Shown here piece by piece: positions 38,454 to 46,437 of a DNA stretch of 64,000 nt. The stretch covers positions 1 through 64,000 of the forward strand of contig NZ_FNIF01000007.1 in NCBI RefSeq assembly GCF_900103825.1. Direction: 5' to 3'. The notes under the pieces were generated by a model. That model did not search any database, was not told the DNA's origin, and worked only from the letters and a program-made list of their open reading frames with translations. The DNA is from Paenibacillus sp. yr247 (lineage in GTDB: Bacteria; Bacillota; Bacilli; Paenibacillales; NBRC-103111). The translations under genes were made by a program, and so were the position numbers. Numbering within the stretch: the first letter of the stretch is position 1; each line of letters begins with the position of its first letter.

Positions 38454-39376
38454 TACTTTCCGCTATTACGCAATCTAATTTCCCCCTGTTGCACATCCGC
38501 TTTCTCGGGACGCTTTTTGCTTGCTAGAAATACGCCTCCAAGAATAAATGCCAGTCCTGACAACAAGCTCCAATGAATTTTCTCATTCAGCAGCGTACTG
38601 CCCCAAATAATGGCGCTTGCCGGAACGAGATAGGTAACCATCGTTGCAAATTCAGGACTCCCTTTTTGAACCATATAATAAAAGAGAATATAAGCGATGC
38701 CTGAGCCGAATACGCCCAAACCAATCAGCACAGCAATATTCGTGGGGGAAGTCAAATGCGGAATTGAGATTCGTTCAACCGACAGCGCCACACTCCCGCT
38801 GCCAAGTGCGGCACAAAATAGTGTGCCGAACGTAATTTGATACATCGAAAGTCCCTTGAGAAGACGCTTAGACAACTGTGACCCGAGCCCATAGCATAAC
38901 GTCGCTGCAATCATACAGATAAATCCTATCAAATCAACTGAAATAATTGAAACCGGATTTACGCCAAGCAATACCAGCAAACCAATGAAGGCAATTCCCA
39001 TGCCGATCCACTGCAGCCGACTCGTTACAGCCTGAAAAAATAACATTCCCACGATCATCGTCCACAGCGGTGTTGTAGCATTTAATACGGATGCCATGCC
39101 GCTTGTTAGTTTGGTCTCACTGAATCCGATGATTGCCCAGGGAATTGCCGTATTGAATGAAGCCATTATCGCCATTGGAATCCAAGGGATTTTCCTCCAT
39201 TCAAAAGGCTTTCGCAAAACAAGCATAATCAAAACGATTGTAATCAAACCACAGGATGATCTGAGAAAAGCAATGGTCCACGGACCAAAATCATGAAGAA
39301 GCACTTTTATAAAGTAAAACGAACCTCCCCAGATCAGACTGAGCGCAAACAAAACAACATAGAGTGTCCGAGACAA
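38453..39376 (-). CDS. EamA/DMT family transporter
   Basis: A 307-residue drug/metabolite transporter with ten membrane helices and two EamA repeats (about 5-135 and 150-285). Start at TTG 39374-39376 (MSRTLYVVLFALSLIWGGSF), after AAGAAGGA; the frame extends 37 codons further but without a ribosome binding site. Typical motifs: IWGGSFYFIK, TTPLWTMIVG, GSGIAYILFYYMVQ. Substrate cannot be predicted; the family exports amino acids and other metabolites. Confidence 0.9.
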   Translation of the reverse strand: MSRTLYVVLFALSLIWGGSFYFIKVLLHDFGPWTIAFLRSSCGLITIVLIMLVLRKPFEWRKIPWIPMAIMASFNTAIPWAIIGFSETKLTSGMASVLNATTPLWTMIVGMLFFQAVTSRLQWIGMGIAFIGLLVLLGVNPVSIISVDLIGFICMIAATLCYGLGSQLSKRLLKGLSMYQITFGTLFCAALGSGSVALSVERISIPHLTSPTNIAVLIGLGVFGSGIAYILFYYMVQKGSPEFATMVTYLVPASAIIWGSTLLNEKIHWSLLSGLAFILGGVFLASKKRPEKADVQQGEIRLRNSGK

Positions 39377-39588
39377 ATAAATTCCTTCTTTCCATTGTGC
39401 GAAAGCTCCTGCCTTGCAATTATTTAATTGATGAGGACCCCATTTGTCACCAAATAGCAATAGACCCAATGAAAAGGGGAGATACACGATGATTCAGTGT
39501 TATTGTAACATAACTAAACAGCGATGGGGGATTTAATGGTAAAATATGGATCACCTATTACTCCGCAGGGCTTGTTTGCAAAAGACCA

Positions 39589-39635
39589 AAAAAAGGGCTG
39601 CAGCAGCCTGCCCAAAGGCAACCTGCCACAACCCT
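39589..39635 (-). terminator. Terminator after the sulfurtransferase gene
   Basis: Minus strand GGGTTGTGGCAGGTTGCC-TTT-GGGCAGGCTGCTGCAGCCC with several G-T pairs, then TTTTTTT. Confidence 0.8.
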
Positions 39636-39666
39636 CCACCCTGCTTCCGACGCGGTCTCTATGCTC

Positions 39667-40503
39667 TTACTCTCTACCCTTCGCAATCGGGTTGTCTTCG
39701 TAACTAATCCAGTCGCTCCAGCTTCCGCTGTAGAGCTTCACGTTATCAAAGCCCGCTTCGCTAAGGCCCAGTACATTGGGGCACGCCGTTACGCCGGAGC
39801 CGCAATAAACGATGATTTCATCGGCATCGCGCAAAGCGGCAAAGTGCTGCTCCTGCTCCGCTGCGGATAACCAGGCGCCGTTCTCACCGAGAACGCCTTT
39901 CCAGAAGTAGCTGCGCGCACCGGGTATGTGGCCAGCGACCGCATCAATTGGCTCTTCCAAGCCGAGGTAGCGGCGCTCCTCACGCGAGTCTACGAGCACG
40001 GTGCCAGGGCGGCCGAGCTTGTCTTTGACCTCGTCCATGCTGGCGAGCATCGCGCGCTGCACCTTCGGAGAAAAGGTCCGCGGGGACACCGCAGGTACTT
40101 CATCGGTAACCGGGTAGCCGGCAGCTTTCCAAGCGGTATACCCTTGGTCGAGTACGTATACCTCGGAATGACCGAGGAATTTCAGCATCCACCATAACCG
40201 CGAAGCCATGGCTCCGCCTTGGTCGTCGTAAGCCACGACCGTCTTCGTACCATCGATCCCGAGCTTGCCCACGAGGATGGAGAATGCACCTAGATCAGGG
40301 AGCGGATGCCTTCCTCCATGTGCCATTTTGGCGCCGGATAAGTCTTTCTCCAAATCGACATACACAGCTCCTGCTATATGGTCTTTCTCATAATTCTGTC
40401 TGCCTGAATCTGGTTGTCCTAGCGCAAAGCGGCAATCCGCGATCACGATGTTCGCATCGCCTAGCTGTCCAAGCAGCCAAGTCTGTCTTACGATATTTTC
40501 CAC
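39667..40503 (-). CDS. Sulfurtransferase (two-domain rhodanese)
   Basis: A 278-residue thiosulfate or 3-mercaptopyruvate sulfurtransferase. The N-terminal domain (about 10-125) is inactive and has the AGAVYVDLEKDLSG signature; the C-terminal domain (about 155-275) has the active loop VYCGSGVTACPN (cysteine about 237). CGSGVTA is the 3-mercaptopyruvate-type loop. The gene is locally GC-rich. A GGAAGGTGGC site precedes the ATG. Confidence 0.92.
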   Translation of the reverse strand: MENIVRQTWLLGQLGDANIVIADCRFALGQPDSGRQNYEKDHIAGAVYVDLEKDLSGAKMAHGGRHPLPDLGAFSILVGKLGIDGTKTVVAYDDQGGAMASRLWWMLKFLGHSEVYVLDQGYTAWKAAGYPVTDEVPAVSPRTFSPKVQRAMLASMDEVKDKLGRPGTVLVDSREERRYLGLEEPIDAVAGHIPGARSYFWKGVLGENGAWLSAAEQEQHFAALRDADEIIVYCGSGVTACPNVLGLSEAGFDNVKLYSGSWSDWISYEDNPIAKGRE

Positions 40504-40533
40504 AGGTTCATGCCACCTTCCCTCATCAATTGA

Positions 40534-41007
40534 TTAATCGCCCATCCCACTCGTCGGATTAACGGAATAGGTCTGCCAATCACTCCGATCTCCACCCATT
40601 TTATCGTAAAATGCCTGTGCACGGAAGTTATCTTTGGCCGTTGTCCACGTTAAATTCGCATATCCATTTCTAGCCGCATACCCTTTGCAAGCAGCAAAAA
40701 GCTTCGCAGCCGCACCTTGGCCACGCTCAGCCTCAACGACGTATAAGTCGTTCATAATGGTTATTTTGGAGGCACGCAGGGTACTGAATGTAAAGTATAA
40801 GGTCGCAAATCCGACCAGAGTACCCTCCTCAGTCTCAGCTACGAATTGAATACCTTCCTTCTGCTCGAGCAATTGATGAATTAATCCGTTCAGTTTCTCA
40901 TCCTCGGGTTGCCGATAATGATAGAAGTCTACAATATAAGCTAGCATTAACGTTTTCAACTGCGAAATATCTTGCATAACAGCTTCACGAATCGTAACTT
41001 GGGTCAT
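40534..41007 (-). CDS. GNAT family N-acetyltransferase
   Basis: A 157-residue GNAT enzyme. ATG at 41005-41007 is chosen over an adjacent TTG, with AGGAGG eight bases before it. Acetyl-CoA-binding motif A is visible as NDLYVVEAERGQGAAAKLFAACKGYA (Q/RxxGxG/A, about 90-106), then LTWTTAKDNFRAQAFYDKMG (motif B). Substrate unknown. It is 30 bases upstream of the sulfurtransferase gene, so the two may be cotranscribed. Confidence 0.88.
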   Translation of the reverse strand: MTQVTIREAVMQDISQLKTLMLAYIVDFYHYRQPEDEKLNGLIHQLLEQKEGIQFVAETEEGTLVGFATLYFTFSTLRASKITIMNDLYVVEAERGQGAAAKLFAACKGYAARNGYANLTWTTAKDNFRAQAFYDKMGGDRSDWQTYSVNPTSGMGD

Positions 41008-41119
41008 CAAGATGACCTCCTATTCCTATTTAGTCTATAAATTAATTGTACCCCATGTCTGCCATGTAGAATGGAGTAAGCGTCTGAAAATTTGCACTAA
41101 TTCACAGACACCGGTGCGG

Positions 41120-41779
41120 CTAAATATCCTCCATTTCCTTACGGTACAGGAGATAGATGATCCATCCCAGTAAAATGCAGAACCCCGCAACGAAATAGAA
41201 GATGGACGTCAATTTCAACGTAACTGCATAATAAGTTGATGAGAACAGGGCAAATGCGAACAGAAACACATGCAATAAAACATTATTCTGGGGACGCCAA
41301 ACGTTCTTGGCATTCATCTCCAGGCGAACCGTAAAACCTAAACGCCTCTTGACTATCACCAAAGCTGTGAGGTATGTAAGCGATGCGGCAATCATTTTCA
41401 AAATACGATAAGAGGCATCAAGCTCCTCAAAGTAATCACTCATTGGAATATGGGTAATGAGCGGTGTTATGAATAGAACAATAGCCAAATAAATCGTATA
41501 GCCAAGTGAGCCGAGAAACACTACCATGAGCGACTGAAGCTTCCGCAAGCGAAATATATAGTGTATAAAGATCGCTTCCGTTAAAATAATGAGCATGGGA
41601 TTCAATGTCTTCATATGAAGCAGTGAAGAAAGTAATCCGAATAAACTAGAGACACATAAGGAGACAAGCAGCACAAGTGGCCATTTCATTTTCAAGGAGA
41701 TTCGAAATAAGTTTAATCCCAACATGAGCATGGAAAATAGGGTATATGTGCTAATTGGAATATCTAAATGCCAAACCAT
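41120..41779 (-). CDS. Membrane protein, unknown function
   Basis: A 219-residue protein with six to seven membrane segments and a short cytosolic loop, ending in LLYRKEMEDI. The layout resembles the membrane sensor half of some Firmicute two-component kinases, but there is no kinase domain. GGAGG lies five bases before the ATG. Divergent from the acetyltransferase gene at 41819 with only 39 bases between them. No family recognised. Confidence 0.65.
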   Translation of the reverse strand: MVWHLDIPISTYTLFSMLMLGLNLFRISLKMKWPLVLLVSLCVSSLFGLLSSLLHMKTLNPMLIILTEAIFIHYIFRLRKLQSLMVVFLGSLGYTIYLAIVLFITPLITHIPMSDYFEELDASYRILKMIAASLTYLTALVIVKRRLGFTVRLEMNAKNVWRPQNNVLLHVFLFAFALFSSTYYAVTLKLTSIFYFVAGFCILLGWIIYLLYRKEMEDI

Positions 41780-41818
41780 TTGAACCTCCAGCCAATAGAA
41801 GAAAGGGTGATTGTAAAG

Positions 41819-42322
41819 ATGGTGAATGCAAGCAACACAAGCTTACCATGGCGTGTCGTACCGCTAACAGATTCCGGGTGTCAGGAACTATGTACGTGGA
41901 AATATCCGCCTCCATACGAGTTGTATAATTGGGCTCCATGGGAGACCATGCTCCAGGAACAAGCAGAGTTCGCTGACCCGCAGATTCGTGCTGAGCAGTA
42001 TAGAGCCGTGGTCGATGAAGATGGTCTATTGATAGGTTTCGTTCAGTTTTTTCCTATTGTGGGCGTCACACGATTAGGACTAGGACTTCGACCTGATCTC
42101 TGTGGAAGAGGAAGCGGTATCGGTGCCCAATTCGTTCAGCTGCTTGTTCAAGAGGCCAAGCGCCTAGCACCTCAGCAGGAAATTGATTTGGAAGTGCTCG
42201 TCTGGAACGAACGCGCGATCCATACGTACCAGCGAGCCGGGTTTGCAATCACGGATACGTATGATAAGTGGACCCCCAAAGGGATATCCGCCTTTCATTG
42301 TATGGTATATAACGGAGCTTAA
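41819..42322 (+). CDS. GNAT family N-acetyltransferase
   Basis: A 167-residue acetyltransferase. Motif A reads LGLGLRPDLCGRGSGIGAQF (about 95-114, with GRGSGIG), followed by LEVLVWNERAIHTYQRAGF. ATG 41819 is taken with AAAGGGTG about eleven bases upstream; the longer frame overlaps the divergent neighbour. The N-terminal YNWAPWETMLQEQ segment is seen in the Paenibacillus/Bacillus RimI-like group. Substrate unknown. Confidence 0.85.
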   Translation: MVNASNTSLPWRVVPLTDSGCQELCTWKYPPPYELYNWAPWETMLQEQAEFADPQIRAEQYRAVVDEDGLLIGFVQFFPIVGVTRLGLGLRPDLCGRGSGIGAQFVQLLVQEAKRLAPQQEIDLEVLVWNERAIHTYQRAGFAITDTYDKWTPKGISAFHCMVYNGA

Positions 42323-42328
42323 CTAGGA

Positions 42329-42455
42329 TTAACTGCCGGACTTGATCTCAGCAAAAGCCTGGTCGAACTTAGCAGCTGATTTGAAATCCAGCTCTGTTAA
42401 GGTATTTGCGCACGATCCATTTGTGATCGTCTGTCGTCCAACCCGTCATCGTCAT
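42329..42455 (-). pseudogene. Short coding remnant, frameshifted
   Basis: Minus strand from ATG 42453-42455: MTMTGWTTDDHKWIVRKYL in one frame, then ELDFKSAAKFDQAFAEIKSG in the next frame and a stop at 42329-42331. Both halves look protein-like and join without a gap, so a one-base change seems likely. The amino acid patterns do not match a family I know. Confidence 0.4.
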
Positions 42456-42512
42456 AAGCCTCTGATCAATGTCAGTGTTCCCAAGCTACATGTGTTGCAA
42501 CTCCCTCAGCAT

Positions 42513-44321
42513 TTACTCAAATTCATAAACCGCTGCACCGACTTCGCTCTCTCCAGCATACGTGCGGAGAAGGTCTAAGAATGGCTTCCCGTAGTTCCGG
42601 TATTTGACCTCACCGACACCTTTGATTCGCAGCATCGAGGATTCCGATGTCGGACAAATTTCACTCATCTCACGCAGCGTGCTGTCAGAGAAAATAATAT
42701 ACGGCGGCACCTTCTCACGTGCTGCAATTTCTCGGCGAAGAAGACGAAGCTGCTCGAATAAAGTATTGTCGATAGCAGCAGCCTTAACCTGCTGCTTACG
42801 CACCTTCTGGTTCACCTGCAGCTTCCCTTGAAGCACTTCCGCTGCGGGCTGCATCAATTTTACTACCGGGTATTGACCGTCTGATAGCTGCAAGAACCCT
42901 TCTGAAATCAGCACGTTAATCAGATCGGAAATTTCCTTTTCAGGCAGATCCCTCATAATACCATGCGTGGGCAAACGATCGAAGCGATAATCGACGATCT
43001 TCTTCGCCTTTGAGCCTTTGAGCACAGAAGCTATCATCGAGATGCCGAATCTTTCTTGCATACGGCGGATGCAGGAGAATATTTTCTGCGCTTCCACCGT
43101 GATATCCACTGTATCGCGATCGTCCTTGCATGAGCTGCAATTGCCGCAAGTATCCTTTATATTCGTTTCATCAAAATAATGCAGAATGACGTTACGCAAG
43201 CATCGTGGCGAATAGCAATAGTCAATCATGGTCTGCAGCTTCTTGTATTCGTTCGCTTTGCGCTCGGGCGAAAGCTGATTCTGCTCAATCAAGAACTTCT
43301 GCGTCATAATGTCCTGCGCGCTGAACAGGAGAATGCACTCACTCGGCTCCCCATCTCGACCCGCACGTCCAGCTTCCTGATAATAAGCCTCCATATTTTT
43401 CGGCATATTGTAGTGAATGACATAACGAACGTTAGACTTATCGATGCCCATCCCAAACGCATTCGTCGCGATCATAACCCGAATATCATCATATAGAAAC
43501 GCCTCCTGCATATAGGAGCGCTCATCATCCGATAGACCGGCGTGGTACTTGCCTGCGGCGTAGCCTTTTTTACGCAACAACTCGTATAACTCTTCAACGT
43601 CTTTACGCGTAGCGGCATAAATAATACCAGGCTGATGCGTATGCTCTTTCACATAATTCTGAATGTAATCCCGCTTATTCTCTCCGCGAAGAATCGTTAG
43701 TTCCAGATTATCCCGAGAAAAGCCATTTATGAATATACCGGCTTGATCCAAATCAAGCAGTCTCGCAATATCTGCAGTAACCTCAGCCGTAGCCGTAGCT
43801 GTAAAGGCCGCCACAATCGGACGGTTCGGCAGCTCACGAATGAATGGGGCAATGGACACATAGCTAGGGCGAAAATCATGCCCCCACTGGGATACACAGT
43901 GCGCCTCATCTATTGCCACAAGAGGGAGATTCAGCGCTGACATCCGAGCTCGAAACCGCTCAGATTCCAGCCGCTCCGGCGCAATATACAGCAGCTTATA
44001 TTTGCCCTGCATCGCACCCTGCATACGCTGTTCCACTTCTCTAGCTTCCAGAGTGCTGTTAATAAAAGTCGCCGGAACGCCAAGCACATTCAGAGCATCC
44101 ACTTGGTCCTTCATCAAGGAGATCAGCGGCGAAATGACCAGCGTCACACCCTCCATCAGCATCGCAGGAACCTGATAGCAGATGGATTTACCTCCGCCCG
44201 TCGGCATAATGCCTAGCGTATCTTTCCCTTCAAGCAGATGGGTAATAATATTCTTCTGTCCCTCGCGAAATTCCGGATACCCATAAACCTGTTGTAAAAC
44301 CTTCCTTGCTCCATCCAGCAT
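42513..44321 (-). CDS. recQ: ATP-dependent DNA helicase RecQ
   Basis: A 602-residue RecQ helicase. Motif 0/I ([21 protein letters not shown]), DEAH box ([17 protein letters not shown], about 130-146), motif VI ([14 protein letters not shown]), zinc-binding cysteines ([15 protein letters not shown], about 368-397), winged helix and a C-terminal HRDC domain (about 510-585). It unwinds forked and recombination DNA. Length and domain set are those of a standard bacterial RecQ. Confidence 0.96.
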   Translation of the reverse strand: MLDGARKVLQQVYGYPEFREGQKNIITHLLEGKDTLGIMPTGGGKSICYQVPAMLMEGVTLVISPLISLMKDQVDALNVLGVPATFINSTLEAREVEQRMQGAMQGKYKLLYIAPERLESERFRARMSALNLPLVAIDEAHCVSQWGHDFRPSYVSIAPFIRELPNRPIVAAFTATATAEVTADIARLLDLDQAGIFINGFSRDNLELTILRGENKRDYIQNYVKEHTHQPGIIYAATRKDVEELYELLRKKGYAAGKYHAGLSDDERSYMQEAFLYDDIRVMIATNAFGMGIDKSNVRYVIHYNMPKNMEAYYQEAGRAGRDGEPSECILLFSAQDIMTQKFLIEQNQLSPERKANEYKKLQTMIDYCYSPRCLRNVILHYFDETNIKDTCGNCSSCKDDRDTVDITVEAQKIFSCIRRMQERFGISMIASVLKGSKAKKIVDYRFDRLPTHGIMRDLPEKEISDLINVLISEGFLQLSDGQYPVVKLMQPAAEVLQGKLQVNQKVRKQQVKAAAIDNTLFEQLRLLRREIAAREKVPPYIIFSDSTLREMSEICPTSESSMLRIKGVGEVKYRNYGKPFLDLLRTYAGESEVGAAVYEFE

Positions 44322-44360
44322 AGCTTCTATACACCTTTCTATATCACACTTCTGCCTTAT

Positions 44361-44654
44361 TTAGACCAAATAAATGACGGAAACCAGCTTTTCACCATCA
44401 TGAACCTTCAGCACGTGATTACTCGGGTCATGGCGAACCGATCCTGCCCCTATCTGCATCACAGGCGTGCTGCCTAGTCCGTAAAAAATATCGTCAGCCA
44501 ACGTCCGCAGGCATTCTTCTTGTTCATCCTTATCGAGTTCCTGCCAATCTTCTGCATTCATCTCCAAGAACTCATAAAACCCGTCAACCATCTCAATGCC
44601 ACGCACGAAATCAGTGACAATATCCTTATATTCTCTGCCAAATTTAATGCCCAT
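44361..44654 (-). CDS. Small soluble protein, unknown function
   Basis: A 97-residue acidic protein; start at ATG 44652-44654 (MGIKFGREYKDIV), with GGGAG eight bases upstream. The middle is glutamate/aspartate-rich (EMNAEDWQELDKDEQEECL) and the end is beta-like (VLKVHDGEKLVSVIYLV). No membrane segment and no recognised family. It lies 39 bases upstream of recQ on the same strand and may be cotranscribed with it. Confidence 0.65.
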   Translation of the reverse strand: MGIKFGREYKDIVTDFVRGIEMVDGFYEFLEMNAEDWQELDKDEQEECLRTLADDIFYGLGSTPVMQIGAGSVRHDPSNHVLKVHDGEKLVSVIYLV

Positions 44655-44844
44655 CGCGCAGTCTCCCTTCAAAAGCATTCCTTCTAGCTTCACTTTATCA
44701 TATTATAGCTCGGAATGCAGGGTTACCCCTTTTACGGCGGATAAAAAATTACCCTTTGGCATAAACTGTGGAAATGGGCAATTTCGGAAAAAATCTGTTA
44801 CTATGGAAGAAGGAATGTACCGCTCGGAGGGTAGGAAAGCACAC

Positions 44845-46437
44845 ATGCTGAAACTGCAGATTCCCAAAAATCGAATGAACTACCTAATCAAGCAAATCCC
44901 GCTGCATTTCGACGCTGCTCATCTGGAGCAGGGCTGGGAGTATTATCATAAAGGCCGTGTGACCGAAGTCGATCTGAAAGGCACCAGCATTCAGGCGATC
45001 GTTGCAGGCAAAATGATACATAATACGATGCTTAATTTGGAAAATTTTTCTACTAGTGAGTGCAGTTGCTCTTATGACGGCTTTTGTAAACATATTGGTG
45101 CCACGTTCTTCAGCTTGTATGCACCGTATGGACGTCCGGAACTGCTGCTTCAACAGTTAAAACAACAAATAAACACACGGAAAAAGCCCTTACGCGGGGC
45201 ATCCTTGGTACAACAACGTAAAGCTGCTGCACAAGCCAACGTGCCGCTCGAAGAGGCTATGCCCATAGATTGGCATCGTTTTTTTGAAGGGAAGTTTCAT
45301 GGATTTTCCATTTCCCATCAGCATTCGATAGAAACCTTCTATGACTCGGCCTTGGAGTCTCTACCCGGCTATGCGGCGAATTGGAGAAGCTCGACTAATG
45401 AGCTCTACATGTGCCATATCGTGCTTTTCATGATGCGTAAAATCGAACAATTTTATCAAGAAACGAAAAGCTCCTATTTATCTTATTATCATGAGAATGG
45501 GTGCAACGTTGCTGCAAAAAATTGCGAAGAGAAGCTTGTTGAATTCATGGACCGCATTGATGTGAATGCTTCTTTCGCTGCGGAACCGAAGCACTGGCTT
45601 TCTACCCTTAAAATGCTCGGGGAATTCGCACTGCAGGGCAAGGATAGCCCTATTGATTGGCTCTTTGTCTACCGTTTCATTTGGTGGAAGCTTACGGATC
45701 AAACTGGGGCCCAGAAAGAGGAAATCCAGCGTCTTGAGGTTCTTCTTGCTAAGAAGGATCTCCTCGCTCGGAAGAAGGATACGTTGATTGCGGCTAGCGC
45801 GCATTTTGATATTATGCAGGGGGATACGGATAGCGCATTCGAGCGTCTTGGGCTGCTGTCTCATCCCCATGCGAAGGATTACTTCCTTTACCTGAACTAT
45901 TATTACAACGATAAGCAGTGGAACCACATGCTTGTTTGGCTTCGTTTTCTATTCAAGTCAATTGCGAACGCGAATCATGATGATTTCCGGACATTTTGCC
46001 AATACTGGCTCGATACGACCAAGCATCTGGAATCCGATAGTGAATGGGTACAGGTTATGGAGGCTTTGCTGCCTCGTTCCTACTACTATTACACGGCTTA
46101 TTTATTGCAAACGAAACGGTATCGGCAATGGGTGGATTTGCAGCTAGCTAACCGCATATCGCCACTGAGCTTATACGGGATGGAACTCAAAGCGATTGAA
46201 GAGCATGATTCGGCTTTACTTCTCCCCCTCTATCATCAAGCGGCCGAACGGGCTGTTCTGGAGAAAAATAGAGCTTCTTATAAGACGGCTGTTCGACTTC
46301 TGAAGAAGCTGCACGGTATTTACAAACAGTTAGGCCAAGACGATCGCTGGGAGCACTACGTGTATCGTTTAGCGGATAAGTTCTCACGTTTGCGTGCCTT
46401 CCAAGAAGAGCTCAAGAAAGGAAAATGGATTCGATGA
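44845..46437 (+). CDS. ywqB: SWIM zinc finger protein
   Basis: A 530-residue protein with a SWIM motif, CSCSYDGFCKHIGATFFSLY (about 70-89; CxCx(n)CxH). SWIM domains bind DNA or protein and are linked to SNF2 helicases. The rest is helical and repeat-like. Start at ATG 44845 after AGGAAAG; longer frames upstream lack sites. Its end overlaps the SNF2 gene, an arrangement also found for B. subtilis ywqB-ywqA. Function unknown; the pairing suggests a shared role in DNA repair or chromatin-like remodelling. Confidence 0.85.
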   Translation: MLKLQIPKNRMNYLIKQIPLHFDAAHLEQGWEYYHKGRVTEVDLKGTSIQAIVAGKMIHNTMLNLENFSTSECSCSYDGFCKHIGATFFSLYAPYGRPELLLQQLKQQINTRKKPLRGASLVQQRKAAAQANVPLEEAMPIDWHRFFEGKFHGFSISHQHSIETFYDSALESLPGYAANWRSSTNELYMCHIVLFMMRKIEQFYQETKSSYLSYYHENGCNVAAKNCEEKLVEFMDRIDVNASFAAEPKHWLSTLKMLGEFALQGKDSPIDWLFVYRFIWWKLTDQTGAQKEEIQRLEVLLAKKDLLARKKDTLIAASAHFDIMQGDTDSAFERLGLLSHPHAKDYFLYLNYYYNDKQWNHMLVWLRFLFKSIANANHDDFRTFCQYWLDTTKHLESDSEWVQVMEALLPRSYYYYTAYLLQTKRYRQWVDLQLANRISPLSLYGMELKAIEEHDSALLLPLYHQAAERAVLEKNRASYKTAVRLLKKLHGIYKQLGQDDRWEHYVYRLADKFSRLRAFQEELKKGKWIR

